Shown in pieces: positions 8,536 through 16,746 of a stretch of DNA of 64,000 nucleotides (positions are counted from its first letter, which is position 1; each line of letters opens with the position of its first letter). This stretch comes from Mesonia mobilis DSM 19841 (lineage in GTDB: Bacteria; Bacteroidota; Bacteroidia; Flavobacteriales; Flavobacteriaceae). The position numbers and the translations under genes were made by a program. The notes beneath the pieces are model-generated. The model did not search any database. It saw only the letters and a list, made by a program, of their open reading frames with translations, and was not told the DNA's origin. Location: positions 1 to 64,000 of the forward strand of contig NZ_AUHX01000005.1 of the NCBI RefSeq assembly GCF_000423405.1. Direction: 5' to 3'.

Positions 8536-10242
8536 TTAACTCGCGCAGCAACTTAATTTGGAAACATCTTTCCCAAAGGTAATCGCTGCCAGTTTAACAG
8601 ATTCTCCTAAAGTTAAATATGGATAAAAGCTTTCTGCTAAATCTTTTACAGTGATTCCAAATTTAATAGCCATACTCAATTGTTGTATCAGTTCACCACC
8701 TTCAAGTGCAACTACTCTTGCGCCTATTAATTTATCGGTTTCAGTGTTGCGTATCAGTTTTATGAACCCTCTGGTATCTTGAGCTGCCAAGGCTCTTGGA
8801 ACGTGAATTAAATCAAGTTTACTGACTTCAAAAGGAATTTCCTTTTTTTCTGCTTCAATTTCATCTATACCTGCTCCTGCGATTTGAGGGTCTGTAAATA
8901 CTACCCAAGGTAATGATGAATAATCAATACTTGTTTTTGTTGATGAAAACGCATTGTTCACTGCTGTACTACCTTCGGTTGCTGCTGTATAAACAAATGC
9001 CGGTGTAATGGTGACGTCGCCTGCTGCATAAATATTGGAAATATTGGTTTCCATCTTTTCATTTACAATAATATGGCCGCTTTCTGTTAACTTTAGGCCA
9101 ATATTCTCAAGCCCTAAATTAGAGGTGTTAGGCTTCGTCCCTGTAGCCACCACAATATGTCCTTTTTCAACAATTTGAGTTGTGGAACCATCAGGACAAT
9201 TACAATGAATAATTGTATCGTTACCTTTCTTTTCAAATTTAAAAGCTCTAAAGTTTGGAAGGATTTCAATTCCTTCACTATTCATTTGTTCTACCAAAAC
9301 ATCTGTAATATCTTTTGTTTGACTGCGTAATGGCCTGTCGGTAAATTCAATGATACGTACTTTTACACCCAATCTGTTGTAAGCCATCGCAATTTCCAAA
9401 CCAATATAACCAGCTCCCATAATGGTCAAACTTTCAGGTTTTTCCTCTAAATCGAACAAGGTCACATTGGTTAAATAACCAACCTCATTCAGTCCTTCAA
9501 TATTTGGAATATTGGTAGTTGCTCCTGTTGCCATTAGAATGTTGGTTGCTGTGTAGGTGTCTTTTCCATCCACAAGGATTGTTTTATTATCAACAAGTTC
9601 AGCCCAACCTGTACGCATTATCAGGTTTTCAAAATCACTTACCACATCCATATATTTTTGTTGCTGAAGTGAAGCAACCAATGCTTTTTTATCTTTTATG
9701 ATTTGTGTAAAATCAATGTCTGCTCCTCTAGGTTTTATACCCTTAAAATTGGAATGCGTAGCGAGACGTACCGTTTCGGCAGCCCGAATAAGGTTTTTAG
9801 ACGGTACACAACCCACATTTACGCAAGTGCCACCAAAATCTAATCCTGCATTTACCATAAGTGTTGTGAGCCCTAAACCTTCAGCTTTAATGGCTGCTGA
9901 AAATGCAGCTGAACCACCACCAATAATTATTAAATCGAATTTATTTTGGCCTTTGGAATTTACAGCGGAAACCTCTTCCTCGTCGACATTATTTACAACC
10001 GAATAATCACCAACGCTGTTTATAGCATCTATTACATTTGCCTTACTCATCTTATCAGCATCAAAATTAAATTCGCCTTTTCCGGTTTCGTGGTTAACTG
10101 TGGAACTTAAAACTCCTTCAGTTGCGTTCATATCCTTTTCGATATGTGTTGCACAACCTTCACAGGTCATACCTTCGATTTCCAATGTAATGGTTTCTCT
10201 ATTTTGAGGCATTTTGATTTTCATTTTAGCTGTATTTTTCAT
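8536..10242 (-). CDS. merA: Mercury(II) reductase MerA
   Basis: A 568-residue flavin disulfide reductase that reduces Hg(II) to volatile Hg(0) with NADPH. It has an N-terminal HMA domain (GMTCEGC, Cys 27 and 30), an FAD-binding GGGSAAF motif, the redox-active pair in GGTCVNVGCVPSK (Cys 140 and 145), an NAD(P)-binding GAGYIGLE motif and the C-terminal vicinal cysteines of MerA (LSCCAS, 565-566) that pass Hg to the active site. All hallmark residues are present. It follows the MerP-like gene and has no merB partner in the window, so organomercurial cleavage is not expected. Confidence 0.96.
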   Translation of the reverse strand: MKNTAKMKIKMPQNRETITLEIEGMTCEGCATHIEKDMNATEGVLSSTVNHETGKGEFNFDADKMSKANVIDAINSVGDYSVVNNVDEEEVSAVNSKGQNKFDLIIIGGGSAAFSAAIKAEGLGLTTLMVNAGLDFGGTCVNVGCVPSKNLIRAAETVRLATHSNFKGIKPRGADIDFTQIIKDKKALVASLQQQKYMDVVSDFENLIMRTGWAELVDNKTILVDGKDTYTATNILMATGATTNIPNIEGLNEVGYLTNVTLFDLEEKPESLTIMGAGYIGLEIAMAYNRLGVKVRIIEFTDRPLRSQTKDITDVLVEQMNSEGIEILPNFRAFKFEKKGNDTIIHCNCPDGSTTQIVEKGHIVVATGTKPNTSNLGLENIGLKLTESGHIIVNEKMETNISNIYAAGDVTITPAFVYTAATEGSTAVNNAFSSTKTSIDYSSLPWVVFTDPQIAGAGIDEIEAEKKEIPFEVSKLDLIHVPRALAAQDTRGFIKLIRNTETDKLIGARVVALEGGELIQQLSMAIKFGITVKDLAESFYPYLTLGESVKLAAITFGKDVSKLSCCAS

Positions 10243-10271
10243 TGAAATCGGTACTGTTTACTTATTAAAAA

Positions 10272-10613
10272 TTAGACCTTCCCTTTAATTACTTCGGCCT
10301 TAAACCCTTTCTTTTCTATGATAAGTTTTAGGGCTTTGATACTTGTTTTTGAACCATCAAACTCAATAACAGCAATATCTCCAGGGTATTCAACCGAATG
10401 TTCCAAAACACCATCTACTTCCTTTAATGCATTATAAATAGCATTGGAACAACCAGCACAAGTAATGCCTGTAATTTTAAATTTCACCGTGATTGCATTA
10501 TGTTTCTTTGAAGCTACTTCCACAACTTGATTTGTAACCTCCTTGCTTTGTGATTTGGCCTGAAAAGAAAACAGCATTAAAGCCAAAATAGGCACTATTG
10601 ATAGTTTTTTCAT
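10272..10613 (-). CDS. merP: Periplasmic MerP-like HMA protein
   Basis: 113 residues: a signal peptide (MKKLSIVPILALMLFSFQAKSQ) and one HMA domain with GITCAGCSNA. It would bind Hg(II) (or Cu) in the periplasm and pass it to the MerT-type transporter. It starts 17 bp after MerTP and ends 29 bp before merA, so it belongs to the arsR-merTP-merP-merA operon. Because MerTP already carries its own HMA domain, this is a second, free carrier. Confidence 0.85.
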   Translation of the reverse strand: MKKLSIVPILALMLFSFQAKSQSKEVTNQVVEVASKKHNAITVKFKITGITCAGCSNAIYNALKEVDGVLEHSVEYPGDIAVIEFDGSKTSIKALKLIIEKKGFKAEVIKGKV

Positions 10614-10630
10614 AATGGGTAATTTTGCGT

Positions 10631-11245
10631 TTATTTATCTTTTATAACTTTGTATCCTGTTGAATTAATTGCCTTTTCAATAGCTACTTTAGAGGTTTTA
10701 GACTTATCAAACTCTACGATGGCATTTCCCTTTTCATACGAAGGGGTTACATTTATAATACCGTCCAATTCATTTACAGCGTGTTTTATGCTTTCTTCAC
10801 ACCCAGCACAAGTCATTCCTTGAACATTAAAGTTTACAGTTTGAATATTTGATTGGTTTACAATGACTACTTCTTTTTTATTATCTGGATAAAAAATGAA
10901 TGAATAATATGGAAATGCCAGCATTATAATTGCAAATACAGTTACAATTCCTAAAAACTTTTTTGATTGTATAAATTTTGGTTTTCCTTCCTTACCGGCA
11001 GGCAGGTCGTCCGTATCGCATTCACAATCGATTTCTTTTTGAGGTTTTAGTTTTTGATACCAAGCAAAGCCGAGCACTAAAATTGTTAGCCCGATTAGAT
11101 AAGGTCTAAAAGGCTCAAGCCAAGAAAATGTTGAGGCAATTCCACTTGTTCCAGCGATTAAAGCCAAAACGGGTGTAATACAACATAATGAAGCTGTAAT
11201 AGCAGCAAGTAAACCTGCACCAATTAATTTGTTCTCACGTTTCAT
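10631..11245 (-). CDS. merTP: Fused mercuric transport protein MerTP, copy 1
   Basis: 204 residues: three membrane helices, with the MerT vicinal Cys pair in the first (SLCCITPVLAL), a Cys pair in the loop (DCECDTD), then a C-terminal HMA domain (GMTCAGCEESI). This MerT-MerP fusion is common in Bacteroidota. It takes Hg(II) through the inner membrane. Its start codon overlaps the end of the arsR-type gene by 4 bp, so translation is coupled to the regulator. Confidence 0.9.
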   Translation of the reverse strand: MKRENKLIGAGLLAAITASLCCITPVLALIAGTSGIASTFSWLEPFRPYLIGLTILVLGFAWYQKLKPQKEIDCECDTDDLPAGKEGKPKFIQSKKFLGIVTVFAIIMLAFPYYSFIFYPDNKKEVVIVNQSNIQTVNFNVQGMTCAGCEESIKHAVNELDGIINVTPSYEKGNAIVEFDKSKTSKVAIEKAINSTGYKVIKDK

Positions 11246-11616
11246 ATCGTTTCTAAAACTTTGTTTTTATCGAGTATTTCAAAAAACGGATTTAATAATG
11301 TTGAATATTCAGGGGTTAGTGAGTAAAAAATCGTTTGAGCATCTCTTTCGGTTTCCAATAAATTTCTGTCCTTCATTTTTCTCAAATGTTGAGAGATAGC
11401 AGAAATATTCATTTCGAGAATATCACTTAAGTCGCAAACGCAAAGTCGTTTCTCCTCAAAGAGTAGGTAAAGAATTTTTAGCCGAACATTATTTCCGACT
11501 AAAGAAAGTCCATTTGCCAAATAGTCAAACGATTCATTTAATTCTGAAACTGTCTTTTTACAACGGTTTATCTGTTCAATATCTGCCTGTTGTCTTATGC
11601 AAGAATTATTTTTCAT
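11242..11616 (-). CDS. ArsR/SmtB-family repressor of the mer operon
   Basis: 124 residues with a winged helix (recognition helix around MNISAISQHLRKM) and the metal-sensing CxC in the alpha-3 helix region (LCVCDLSDIL), as in ArsR. More Cys near the N-terminus (Cys 5, Cys 19) may add ligands. As first gene of the operon arsR-merTP-merP-merA it most likely is the mercury-responsive repressor, replacing MerR. A perfect inverted repeat overlaps its promoter (11641-11660). The predicted -7 box ends only 4 bp before the ATG, so the mRNA may be leaderless. Confidence 0.9.
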   Translation of the reverse strand: MKNNSCIRQQADIEQINRCKKTVSELNESFDYLANGLSLVGNNVRLKILYLLFEEKRLCVCDLSDILEMNISAISQHLRKMKDRNLLETERDAQTIFYSLTPEYSTLLNPFFEILDKNKVLETI

Positions 11617-11620
11617 AAGG

Positions 11621-11660
11621 CAAAGTTACAATTATTTCTTATTTAAGCAAATACTTAAAT
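11621..11660 (-). promoter_or_regulatory. Promoter and ArsR-type operator of the mer operon
   Basis: Minus strand: TTG (11648-11650), 19-bp spacer, TAACTTTG (11621-11628), a full match to the Bacteroidota promoter TTG-N19-TAnnTTTG. The TTG sits inside the perfect inverted repeat ATTTAAG-caaata-CTTAAAT (11641-11660), a shape typical of ArsR/SmtB operators. Repressor binding would cover the -33 element. Assignment to the adjacent ArsR gene is inference but well supported by position. Confidence 0.75.
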
Positions 11661-11758
11661 ACAAAAAAGAATGATATGTAAATTTTGATCATTATGTTCC
11701 TTTTGTTTTGATTTGTGTTTTGCAAAAACTAAAACTACCGAATTGTACGTCTGTTCTT

Positions 11759-12406
11759 TTAGCTTGTAGGTGAAGGTATTGCTGGCTTTACAGTTAATTG
11801 TCTTTTAAAACTACAAAACAGAAAATTCTGTATGGTGTTGAATGGTGTTGTGTGGTCCTCTGATACACAGCGAATTTTGTCAAATCCTTTTTTTAATTCC
11901 GATGTTAATTCCTCTTCATTGTATTGTTTTATTTCAAGTCCGCTACATTTTTTTGGTCCGTTTTGTGAAAAGGTTCCTATTATTAAATAACCTCTTACAA
12001 ATTTTGTCGCTATGTTAGTATATTTTTTAATCTGGTCATCTGTTGTAAGAAAATGAAAAGTTGCTCTGTCGTGCCAAACATCGAAAGATGTATCTGGTTC
12101 AAATTCGGCAATGTCGCTTACAATCCAATTTACTTTACTTGCCTTTTCTCCCAGTCTTTTTTTAGCTTTCGCAATTGCTTTTTCTGAAATATCAAGTACA
12201 GTAATGTTATTATACCCTTCCTTGAGTAAATAGTCAACAAGTTTACTGTCGCCACCACCAATGTCTATAATTTTTGCCTTTTTATTTAGTTTGAACGAAC
12301 GTATAAACTTCAGTGAAGTTTTTGGTATTTCTTGCGTCCAACTTACCTGGTCTGGATTTTTAGTTTGGTAAACTGTATCCCAATGTTTCTTTCTGTCTAA
12401 TTTCAT
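11759..12406 (-). CDS. Class I SAM-dependent methyltransferase
   Basis: 215 residues with the SAM-binding motif I IIDIGGGDSKLVDYL (about 46-60), an acidic end of strand 2 (TVLDIS) and a W-H-D-R segment (DVWHDRATFHFL) as in methyltransferases often annotated as tellurite- or thiol-methyltransferase-like. The substrate is unknown; in this setting it may methylate a metal(loid) or a thiol. It stands alone between the mer operon and the HMA-AraC regulator. A short C-terminal tail (TVKPAIPSPTS) is unlike the domain and might be a fused end. Confidence 0.8.
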   Translation of the reverse strand: MKLDRKKHWDTVYQTKNPDQVSWTQEIPKTSLKFIRSFKLNKKAKIIDIGGGDSKLVDYLLKEGYNNITVLDISEKAIAKAKKRLGEKASKVNWIVSDIAEFEPDTSFDVWHDRATFHFLTTDDQIKKYTNIATKFVRGYLIIGTFSQNGPKKCSGLEIKQYNEEELTSELKKGFDKIRCVSEDHTTPFNTIQNFLFCSFKRQLTVKPAIPSPTS

Positions 12407-12488
12407 TTTGATATCTCAATTCAGTTTATTAGTAACTCGTTATATTATCCATAGATTTAAAATATCCCACTTATAATGGTAAAAACCC

Positions 12489-13055
12489 TTAAATCTCATC
12501 CAAAGGTTTACGGTTCTTATTAGTGCTTTTTTTAAATTCCGAAGGTGTCATTCCTGTTAGCTTTTTAAACTGATTGCTTAAATAAGCAACACTACTGTAA
12601 TTCATTTTAAAGGCTATTTCACTCAAGGTTAATTCATCATAAACAATAAGTTCTTTTACTCGTTCAATTTTTTGGTTGATGATATATTGCTCAAACGTGA
12701 TGCTTTCTACTGACGAGAATAGGGAACTTAAATATTTGTAATCCAAGTTAAGTTCGCCAGTAACAATATCTGCCCATTTTAATTCGGTCTTTTCATTGGA
12801 ATAATGTATTTTCTCAATTACCAAATTTTTCATTTGCTCGATAAGCCGACTTTTACGGTCGTCAATCAAACTAAATCCTGCATTTTGTAGCTTTTTTTGC
12901 AAAGATTTTTTTTCGAATTCATTGAGCATCGAAACCAATTCTACTTCTCCTAACTTGACAGCTTTGTAATCAATGTTCAATCCTACCAAAATTTGGGAAA
13001 CTGCGGATATACATCTCGGACAGACCATATTTTTAATGTGGATGGTATTATTCAT
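12489..13055 (-). CDS. HMA-AraC fusion regulator, copy 1
   Basis: 188 residues. The N-terminal 70 resemble a heavy-metal-associated domain with NMVCPRCISAV; the C-terminal ~90 are an AraC-type helix-turn-helix pair (LSEIAFKMNYSSVAYLSNQFKKLTG, then PSEFKK). The sensor is thus a metal-binding domain instead of the usual cupin. It overlaps the preceding small membrane-protein gene by 4 bp. A paralogue lies at 27954, at the other side of the copper block. It probably senses Cu(I) or Ag(I) and activates the efflux genes (inference). Confidence 0.8.
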   Translation of the reverse strand: MNNTIHIKNMVCPRCISAVSQILVGLNIDYKAVKLGEVELVSMLNEFEKKSLQKKLQNAGFSLIDDRKSRLIEQMKNLVIEKIHYSNEKTELKWADIVTGELNLDYKYLSSLFSSVESITFEQYIINQKIERVKELIVYDELTLSEIAFKMNYSSVAYLSNQFKKLTGMTPSEFKKSTNKNRKPLDEI

Positions 13056-13234
13056 AGGTTGAAAAAATGCCTAATAAAATCTAAATTTAGATATATGATT
13101 AGTATTACAGCAGCAATAAATAATCCTATCATCGCTGAAATTCCGATAACCTTATCTTTTTTTGTAATCGGATTTTTCTGTTTATATGTATTTTTCTTGT
13201 TTTTTCTTCTATTTCTTCTACTTTCACTCATCAT
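13052..13234 (-). CDS. Small basic single-pass membrane protein
   Basis: The frame is open to an ATG at 13282, but the Met pair at 13234/13231 (MMSESRRNRRKNKK) gives a natural start of about 60 residues: a strongly basic N-terminus, then one membrane helix (VIGISAMIGLFIAAVILIIYL). It overlaps the start of the HMA-AraC gene by 4 bp, which supports it being real. No family was recognised. Perhaps an accessory of the efflux system. Confidence 0.5.
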   Translation of the reverse strand: MMSESRRNRRKNKKNTYKQKNPITKKDKVIGISAMIGLFIAAVILIIYLNLDFIRHFFNL

Positions 13235-13298
13235 CTTTCTCCTCTTTAAAATATTAAAGGCTGAAGAATCCGCTTTTACCAATTAACTCTAACCCTGA

Positions 13299-15101
13299 TT
13301 ATTTTAACGTATCTCTAACCTCACCACAGGTTAACATTGCTTCGCCATAATATGGGTTACGGACTTCTTCCTCTAAACTTATCCAGTACGCTCCCTTATT
13401 ATTGTCTGCCATTGGACAAAACTGGATATAAACATTTTCATTGACCCCAAAGAGCTGTACACTACTTATCATATGCGCAGACAAATGCTTAAAATGCCCT
13501 CTTTGTTTTGAAATATCCGTATTACTTGAAATAGCATTTGCCGAAGTATTTAATTCCTTCTGAATGGTCATCCAATGGTTATGTGCTTTTTCATCAGACA
13601 ACAACTTCATATCTACATTTTTCAGGGATTGTATTATTTGTTTTCCTGCTTGCTGTGCACTTTTGGCATCATCATTAACCAAAGCATCTTTCAAAAGAAT
13701 ATAATCCTCAAACACCTGTTTTAACTGGCCTTGAAATTTGTTTGAAACAGCTATCCTTTCTTTCATTTCTGAATGGTCAGTATTCCCCTTACTATCATCA
13801 GAATTGTTTCCTTGCATACCTAAATGCCCTTCGTGACCGGTCATTGTTTTGCCACCAGCAGTGTTCATCATAGATTTTTTGCCTTGTAATTGTGCAGCAG
13901 CATCTACTGTAAACGTGCCATTAGTTACCACTTCATCACCATTTTGAAGACCTTCAATTATGGTATAGGTGTCTCCATTGGCATTACCGAGTAAGACCTC
14001 TCTCATTTCAAAAACAGCTTCGTTAGGATTAGTTTTAATATAAACTACAGAACGTTCACCAGTCCACATCACAGCTGTAGCAGGAACTGTTATTTTACTT
14101 GAAGTGCTTTCTTGAGCACCTTCAATTTTACCTTCGACAAACATACCTGGTTTAAATAGGTCGTTCTTATTATTAAGTACTGCTCTAACTACGACGGTAC
14201 GTGTAGAAGAATTTAATAAAGGGTCAATAAATGAAACTTTTGCATCAAATACTTCATTGCGATACGCATTGGTAGTCACTTTAATGGTTTGACCAACTTT
14301 CAAGGAAGCAATCTGATTCTCATAGGCATCAAATTCTGCCCAAACCGTATTGAGGTTGGCTATTTTATATAAGGGCTGTCCTTGTTTTACATAGTCACCT
14401 TCTTCAACCATTTTCATTGTTACCGTTCCTGATACAGTTGCAAAAACTGGAAAGTATTCTTGCACTTTTCCAGCTGACTCAATAGCGTTAATTTGCTTTT
14501 CGGAAAGCTTCCATAATTTCAGTTTATTCCTTACAGCCTTGTACAATTCGGGTTGCGACTCTTTTAAGGATGATGCGGTAAGCAATTCTTGCTGTGCTGC
14601 AACCAAGTCTGGCGAATATATCGTAGCCAAGCGCTGGCCTGCGCCTACACGTTCTCCAGTAGAATTAACATATAATTGTTCTATTCTACCTCCAAAATAG
14701 GTTACCTGTACAGCATTAGATTCTTCATTGGCTTTTATCTTTCCAGATAATTTTAGGATATTATTTCCAATCTCTCCCTGACCAACAATGGATGTTTGAA
14801 TATTGGCCAATGCCATTGCATTATCTGTCATTTTGATTTCATTGGCATTGAGGCCATCGGCACCTGATTCAGCTGGAATTAAATCCATTCCGCAAATAGG
14901 ACAATCTCCAGGTTCCGGTTGCATAATCTGTGGGTGCATAGAGCAGGTCCACATTTGATTAGTAGCAATTTCTTCTGAATGTTCGTGATTGTCTTTAGCA
15001 CTATTTGTTGCCTTATCAGTAGAATCTCCACCGAACAGTAGAAAGCCACCTAGAAGGCCAACAATCAAGGCAATACCTATATAAATGATGTTTTTTTTCA
15101 T
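13299..15101 (-). CDS. cusB: RND efflux periplasmic adaptor CusB with metal-binding and DUF3347 domains
   Basis: 600 residues. After an N-terminal membrane anchor (IIYIGIALIVGLLGGFLLFGG) comes a heavy-metal-binding YHS-like motif WTCSMHPQIMQPEPGDCPIC, then the membrane-fusion core with barrel-sandwich hybrid and beta-barrel, and a C-terminal DUF3347 domain (ending FCPMADNNKGAYW...MLTCGEV). CusB proteins link the CusA pump to the CusC channel. The extra DUF3347, also present as free proteins at 17098 and 18133, probably binds copper or silver. It lies some 6 kb downstream of cusC/cusA on the same strand, separated by other copper genes. Confidence 0.92.
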   Translation of the reverse strand: MKKNIIYIGIALIVGLLGGFLLFGGDSTDKATNSAKDNHEHSEEIATNQMWTCSMHPQIMQPEPGDCPICGMDLIPAESGADGLNANEIKMTDNAMALANIQTSIVGQGEIGNNILKLSGKIKANEESNAVQVTYFGGRIEQLYVNSTGERVGAGQRLATIYSPDLVAAQQELLTASSLKESQPELYKAVRNKLKLWKLSEKQINAIESAGKVQEYFPVFATVSGTVTMKMVEEGDYVKQGQPLYKIANLNTVWAEFDAYENQIASLKVGQTIKVTTNAYRNEVFDAKVSFIDPLLNSSTRTVVVRAVLNNKNDLFKPGMFVEGKIEGAQESTSSKITVPATAVMWTGERSVVYIKTNPNEAVFEMREVLLGNANGDTYTIIEGLQNGDEVVTNGTFTVDAAAQLQGKKSMMNTAGGKTMTGHEGHLGMQGNNSDDSKGNTDHSEMKERIAVSNKFQGQLKQVFEDYILLKDALVNDDAKSAQQAGKQIIQSLKNVDMKLLSDEKAHNHWMTIQKELNTSANAISSNTDISKQRGHFKHLSAHMISSVQLFGVNENVYIQFCPMADNNKGAYWISLEEEVRNPYYGEAMLTCGEVRDTLK

Positions 15102-15112
15102 TGTCTTTGTTT

Positions 15113-15595
15113 TTATTTGTTATTTTCTAATCGTTTAATCATTGCTTTCATTTCTGCAATTTCCTTTTCTTGTGCTTTAATTATATCATCTGCTAATTTC
15201 TTCACTTCCGGGTCTTGTATATCCGCTCGCTTACTGGTTAAAATGGCGATAGAGTGATGCGGAATCATAGCTTTCATATAGAGCACATCGCCAATAATTG
15301 GGGCCTGTGCCCTCACAAGGCCTAACGCGCCACCAAATAGAACAATACTTCCAAGAACAATTGCTATATTTTTCTTTTTGTTTTGGTACATATTACGCAT
15401 TGTTACAAACATAATAATGGCCATAGCGGCAATACCCAAACAGCTCATATAAAATCGGGTAAGACTAAAATAGACGTGGTCAATTTCATAAGAGTTTAAG
15501 TACATTGTAACGTACATTGCTATGAAGGATGCCACGAGCATACCTACAAATTTTGTGTAGTTGTTTTTCTTTGAATTTTGATTTGAATTTTCCAT
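15113..15595 (-). CDS. DUF305 membrane protein
   Basis: 160 residues with three membrane helices in the first 105 residues and a C-terminal DUF305-type segment containing MIPHHSIAILTSKRA and a final Lys/Glu-rich helix. The HH motif is typical of DUF305 proteins, a ferritin-like helical fold found often next to copper genes. It starts 17 bp after the PepSY gene and is followed by cusB, in one operon. Role in copper resistance is inferred from context. Confidence 0.85.
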   Translation of the reverse strand: MENSNQNSKKNNYTKFVGMLVASFIAMYVTMYLNSYEIDHVYFSLTRFYMSCLGIAAMAIIMFVTMRNMYQNKKKNIAIVLGSIVLFGGALGLVRAQAPIIGDVLYMKAMIPHHSIAILTSKRADIQDPEVKKLADDIIKAQEKEIAEMKAMIKRLENNK

Positions 15596-15617
15596 TTTAT
15601 GTTGGTTTTAGTGTTAC

Positions 15618-16328
15618 TTATTTTCGTTTCTTTTTAACCAATTTTCTAATTGTGGGCGACGATATGTACCAAAGTAAGAACCCACTTAATACTGTAATTA
15701 ACCCTAACAATGAAAACGCCCGCAGGATTATGGTATTAAAGTTGTCCCTGCCTTGATAGTCCATAGTGTGGTTCATCCACAAAAAATCGAACCAGCGCCA
15801 GTTTCTATGACGAACGGTCTGAAATGCACCATTTTCTATGGCGACATAAGCCTTCAAGTTTTGTGGGGTTTTATATGAAATCTCATAGGCTGGTAATGGA
15901 CGACCACGGTATTCGTGATGTGCATCTACTTTCTCAATTCGTTTTATATCCCTTATTTCCAAATCGGGCAGCATATATCTATTGGCTACCTGTTTTGCTT
16001 CAGCTTTAGTAATACCATTTTTTTCATTTCCCGTTTTAGCACTAAATAAATTAGCTTCGTTAATCCAATAGTACGGCTCATTGGCTATTTCCAATAATTT
16101 TAGTGTTTGGATTGGTTCTTCACTCGCTAATTGCTCAGTCCCCAATAGGTTGGAAAAAGCAGTTTGCCGTGGCTTTTCTTTTTTGAACTGGTCGCCGTGT
16201 ATTTCATCAATGTCCGTCCAGCTAAAATACATTCCGCTGATAGTCCACATCAAGAACTGAATGCCGAGGAATATACCCAAGTATCGGTGCGCTTTTCGAA
16301 TCCATTTTGCTGTCTTTCTGTTGACCAT
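15618..16328 (-). CDS. PepSY-domain membrane protein
   Basis: 236 residues with an N-terminal helix (YLGIFLGIQFLMWTISGMYF), a periplasmic PepSY-like region and a C-terminal helix (ILRAFSLLGLITVLSGFLLWY), matching PepSY-associated TM proteins. Such proteins often accompany metal uptake or reduction genes. Here it precedes DUF305 and cusB. The molecular function is unknown. Confidence 0.85.
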   Translation of the reverse strand: MVNRKTAKWIRKAHRYLGIFLGIQFLMWTISGMYFSWTDIDEIHGDQFKKEKPRQTAFSNLLGTEQLASEEPIQTLKLLEIANEPYYWINEANLFSAKTGNEKNGITKAEAKQVANRYMLPDLEIRDIKRIEKVDAHHEYRGRPLPAYEISYKTPQNLKAYVAIENGAFQTVRHRNWRWFDFLWMNHTMDYQGRDNFNTIILRAFSLLGLITVLSGFLLWYISSPTIRKLVKKKRK

Positions 16329-16340
16329 ACTTTCTATAAT

Positions 16341-16546
16341 TTAATTCACAAAATATTTGACAATTATTCCACCTACCAACCAGACGTAACAGATATAGGC
16401 AACATACTTTAAAATCTTTTCAAGCAATGGGCTTTTAGGTGCCATCCCGCTCATCGTACTTTCAACACCCTTATTTTTAAAGAACCCTAAATAGTTGTTT
16501 GTAAAACCCTGTGTTTTCAGATTTTTTTCTTGTTGTCATTAACCAT
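16341..16546 (-). pseudogene. Small single-pass membrane protein, frameshifted
   Basis: Minus strand: ATG at 16546 reads MVNDNKKK and stops at once, but one extra A in the seven-A run (T run at 16522-16528 on plus) would continue as NLKTQGFTNNYLGFF and on to a stop at 16341, giving 68 residues. The C-terminal part holds one helix (KYVAYICYVWLVGGIIVKYF). A shorter version could start at the ATG at 16454 (MSGMAPKSPLL, 37 residues). Either a real frameshift, slippage on the A-run, or a sequencing error. Confidence 0.5.
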
Positions 16547-16560
16547 TTTAATTTAAGCTC

Positions 16561-16695
16561 TTAACTAAATAATTGAAGTGCCAATGCACCACCAACTATT
16601 AATATTAGGATTGTATATACTATATAATTGAGCCATTTTTTAACCACAGATTTACCTATTATTTGTTGGCAACCGTTCTTGCAACATTCTTTCAT
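16561..16695 (-). CDS. 44-residue Cys-rich single-pass membrane peptide
   Basis: The minus-strand frame from ATG 16695 to TAA 16561 encodes MKECCKNGCQQIIGKSVVKKW followed by a hydrophobic helix (VYTILILIVGGALALQLF). Three cysteines in CCxxGC form a likely soft-metal site at the membrane face. The next small gene starts 14 bp after its stop, then PepSY-DUF305-cusB, so it is probably the first gene of that operon. The reading-frame statistics are limited by its size. Confidence 0.55.
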   Translation of the reverse strand: MKECCKNGCQQIIGKSVVKKWLNYIVYTILILIVGGALALQLFS

Positions 16696-16746
16696 TGTTA
16701 TAAATTCTTTTCTTTATTGTTATTTGCAAAACCATATAAATAATAC

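Noticed and set aside
9698-10006. Plus-strand 102-codon frame inside merA
   Set aside because: Antisense to a complete MerA; no start context or motif.
13052-13286. Plus-strand 97-codon frame (12993-13286) opposite the small membrane protein
   Set aside because: Low-complexity Phe/Leu run made by the complement of a Lys-rich gene; the minus frame has 4-bp coupling to its neighbour.
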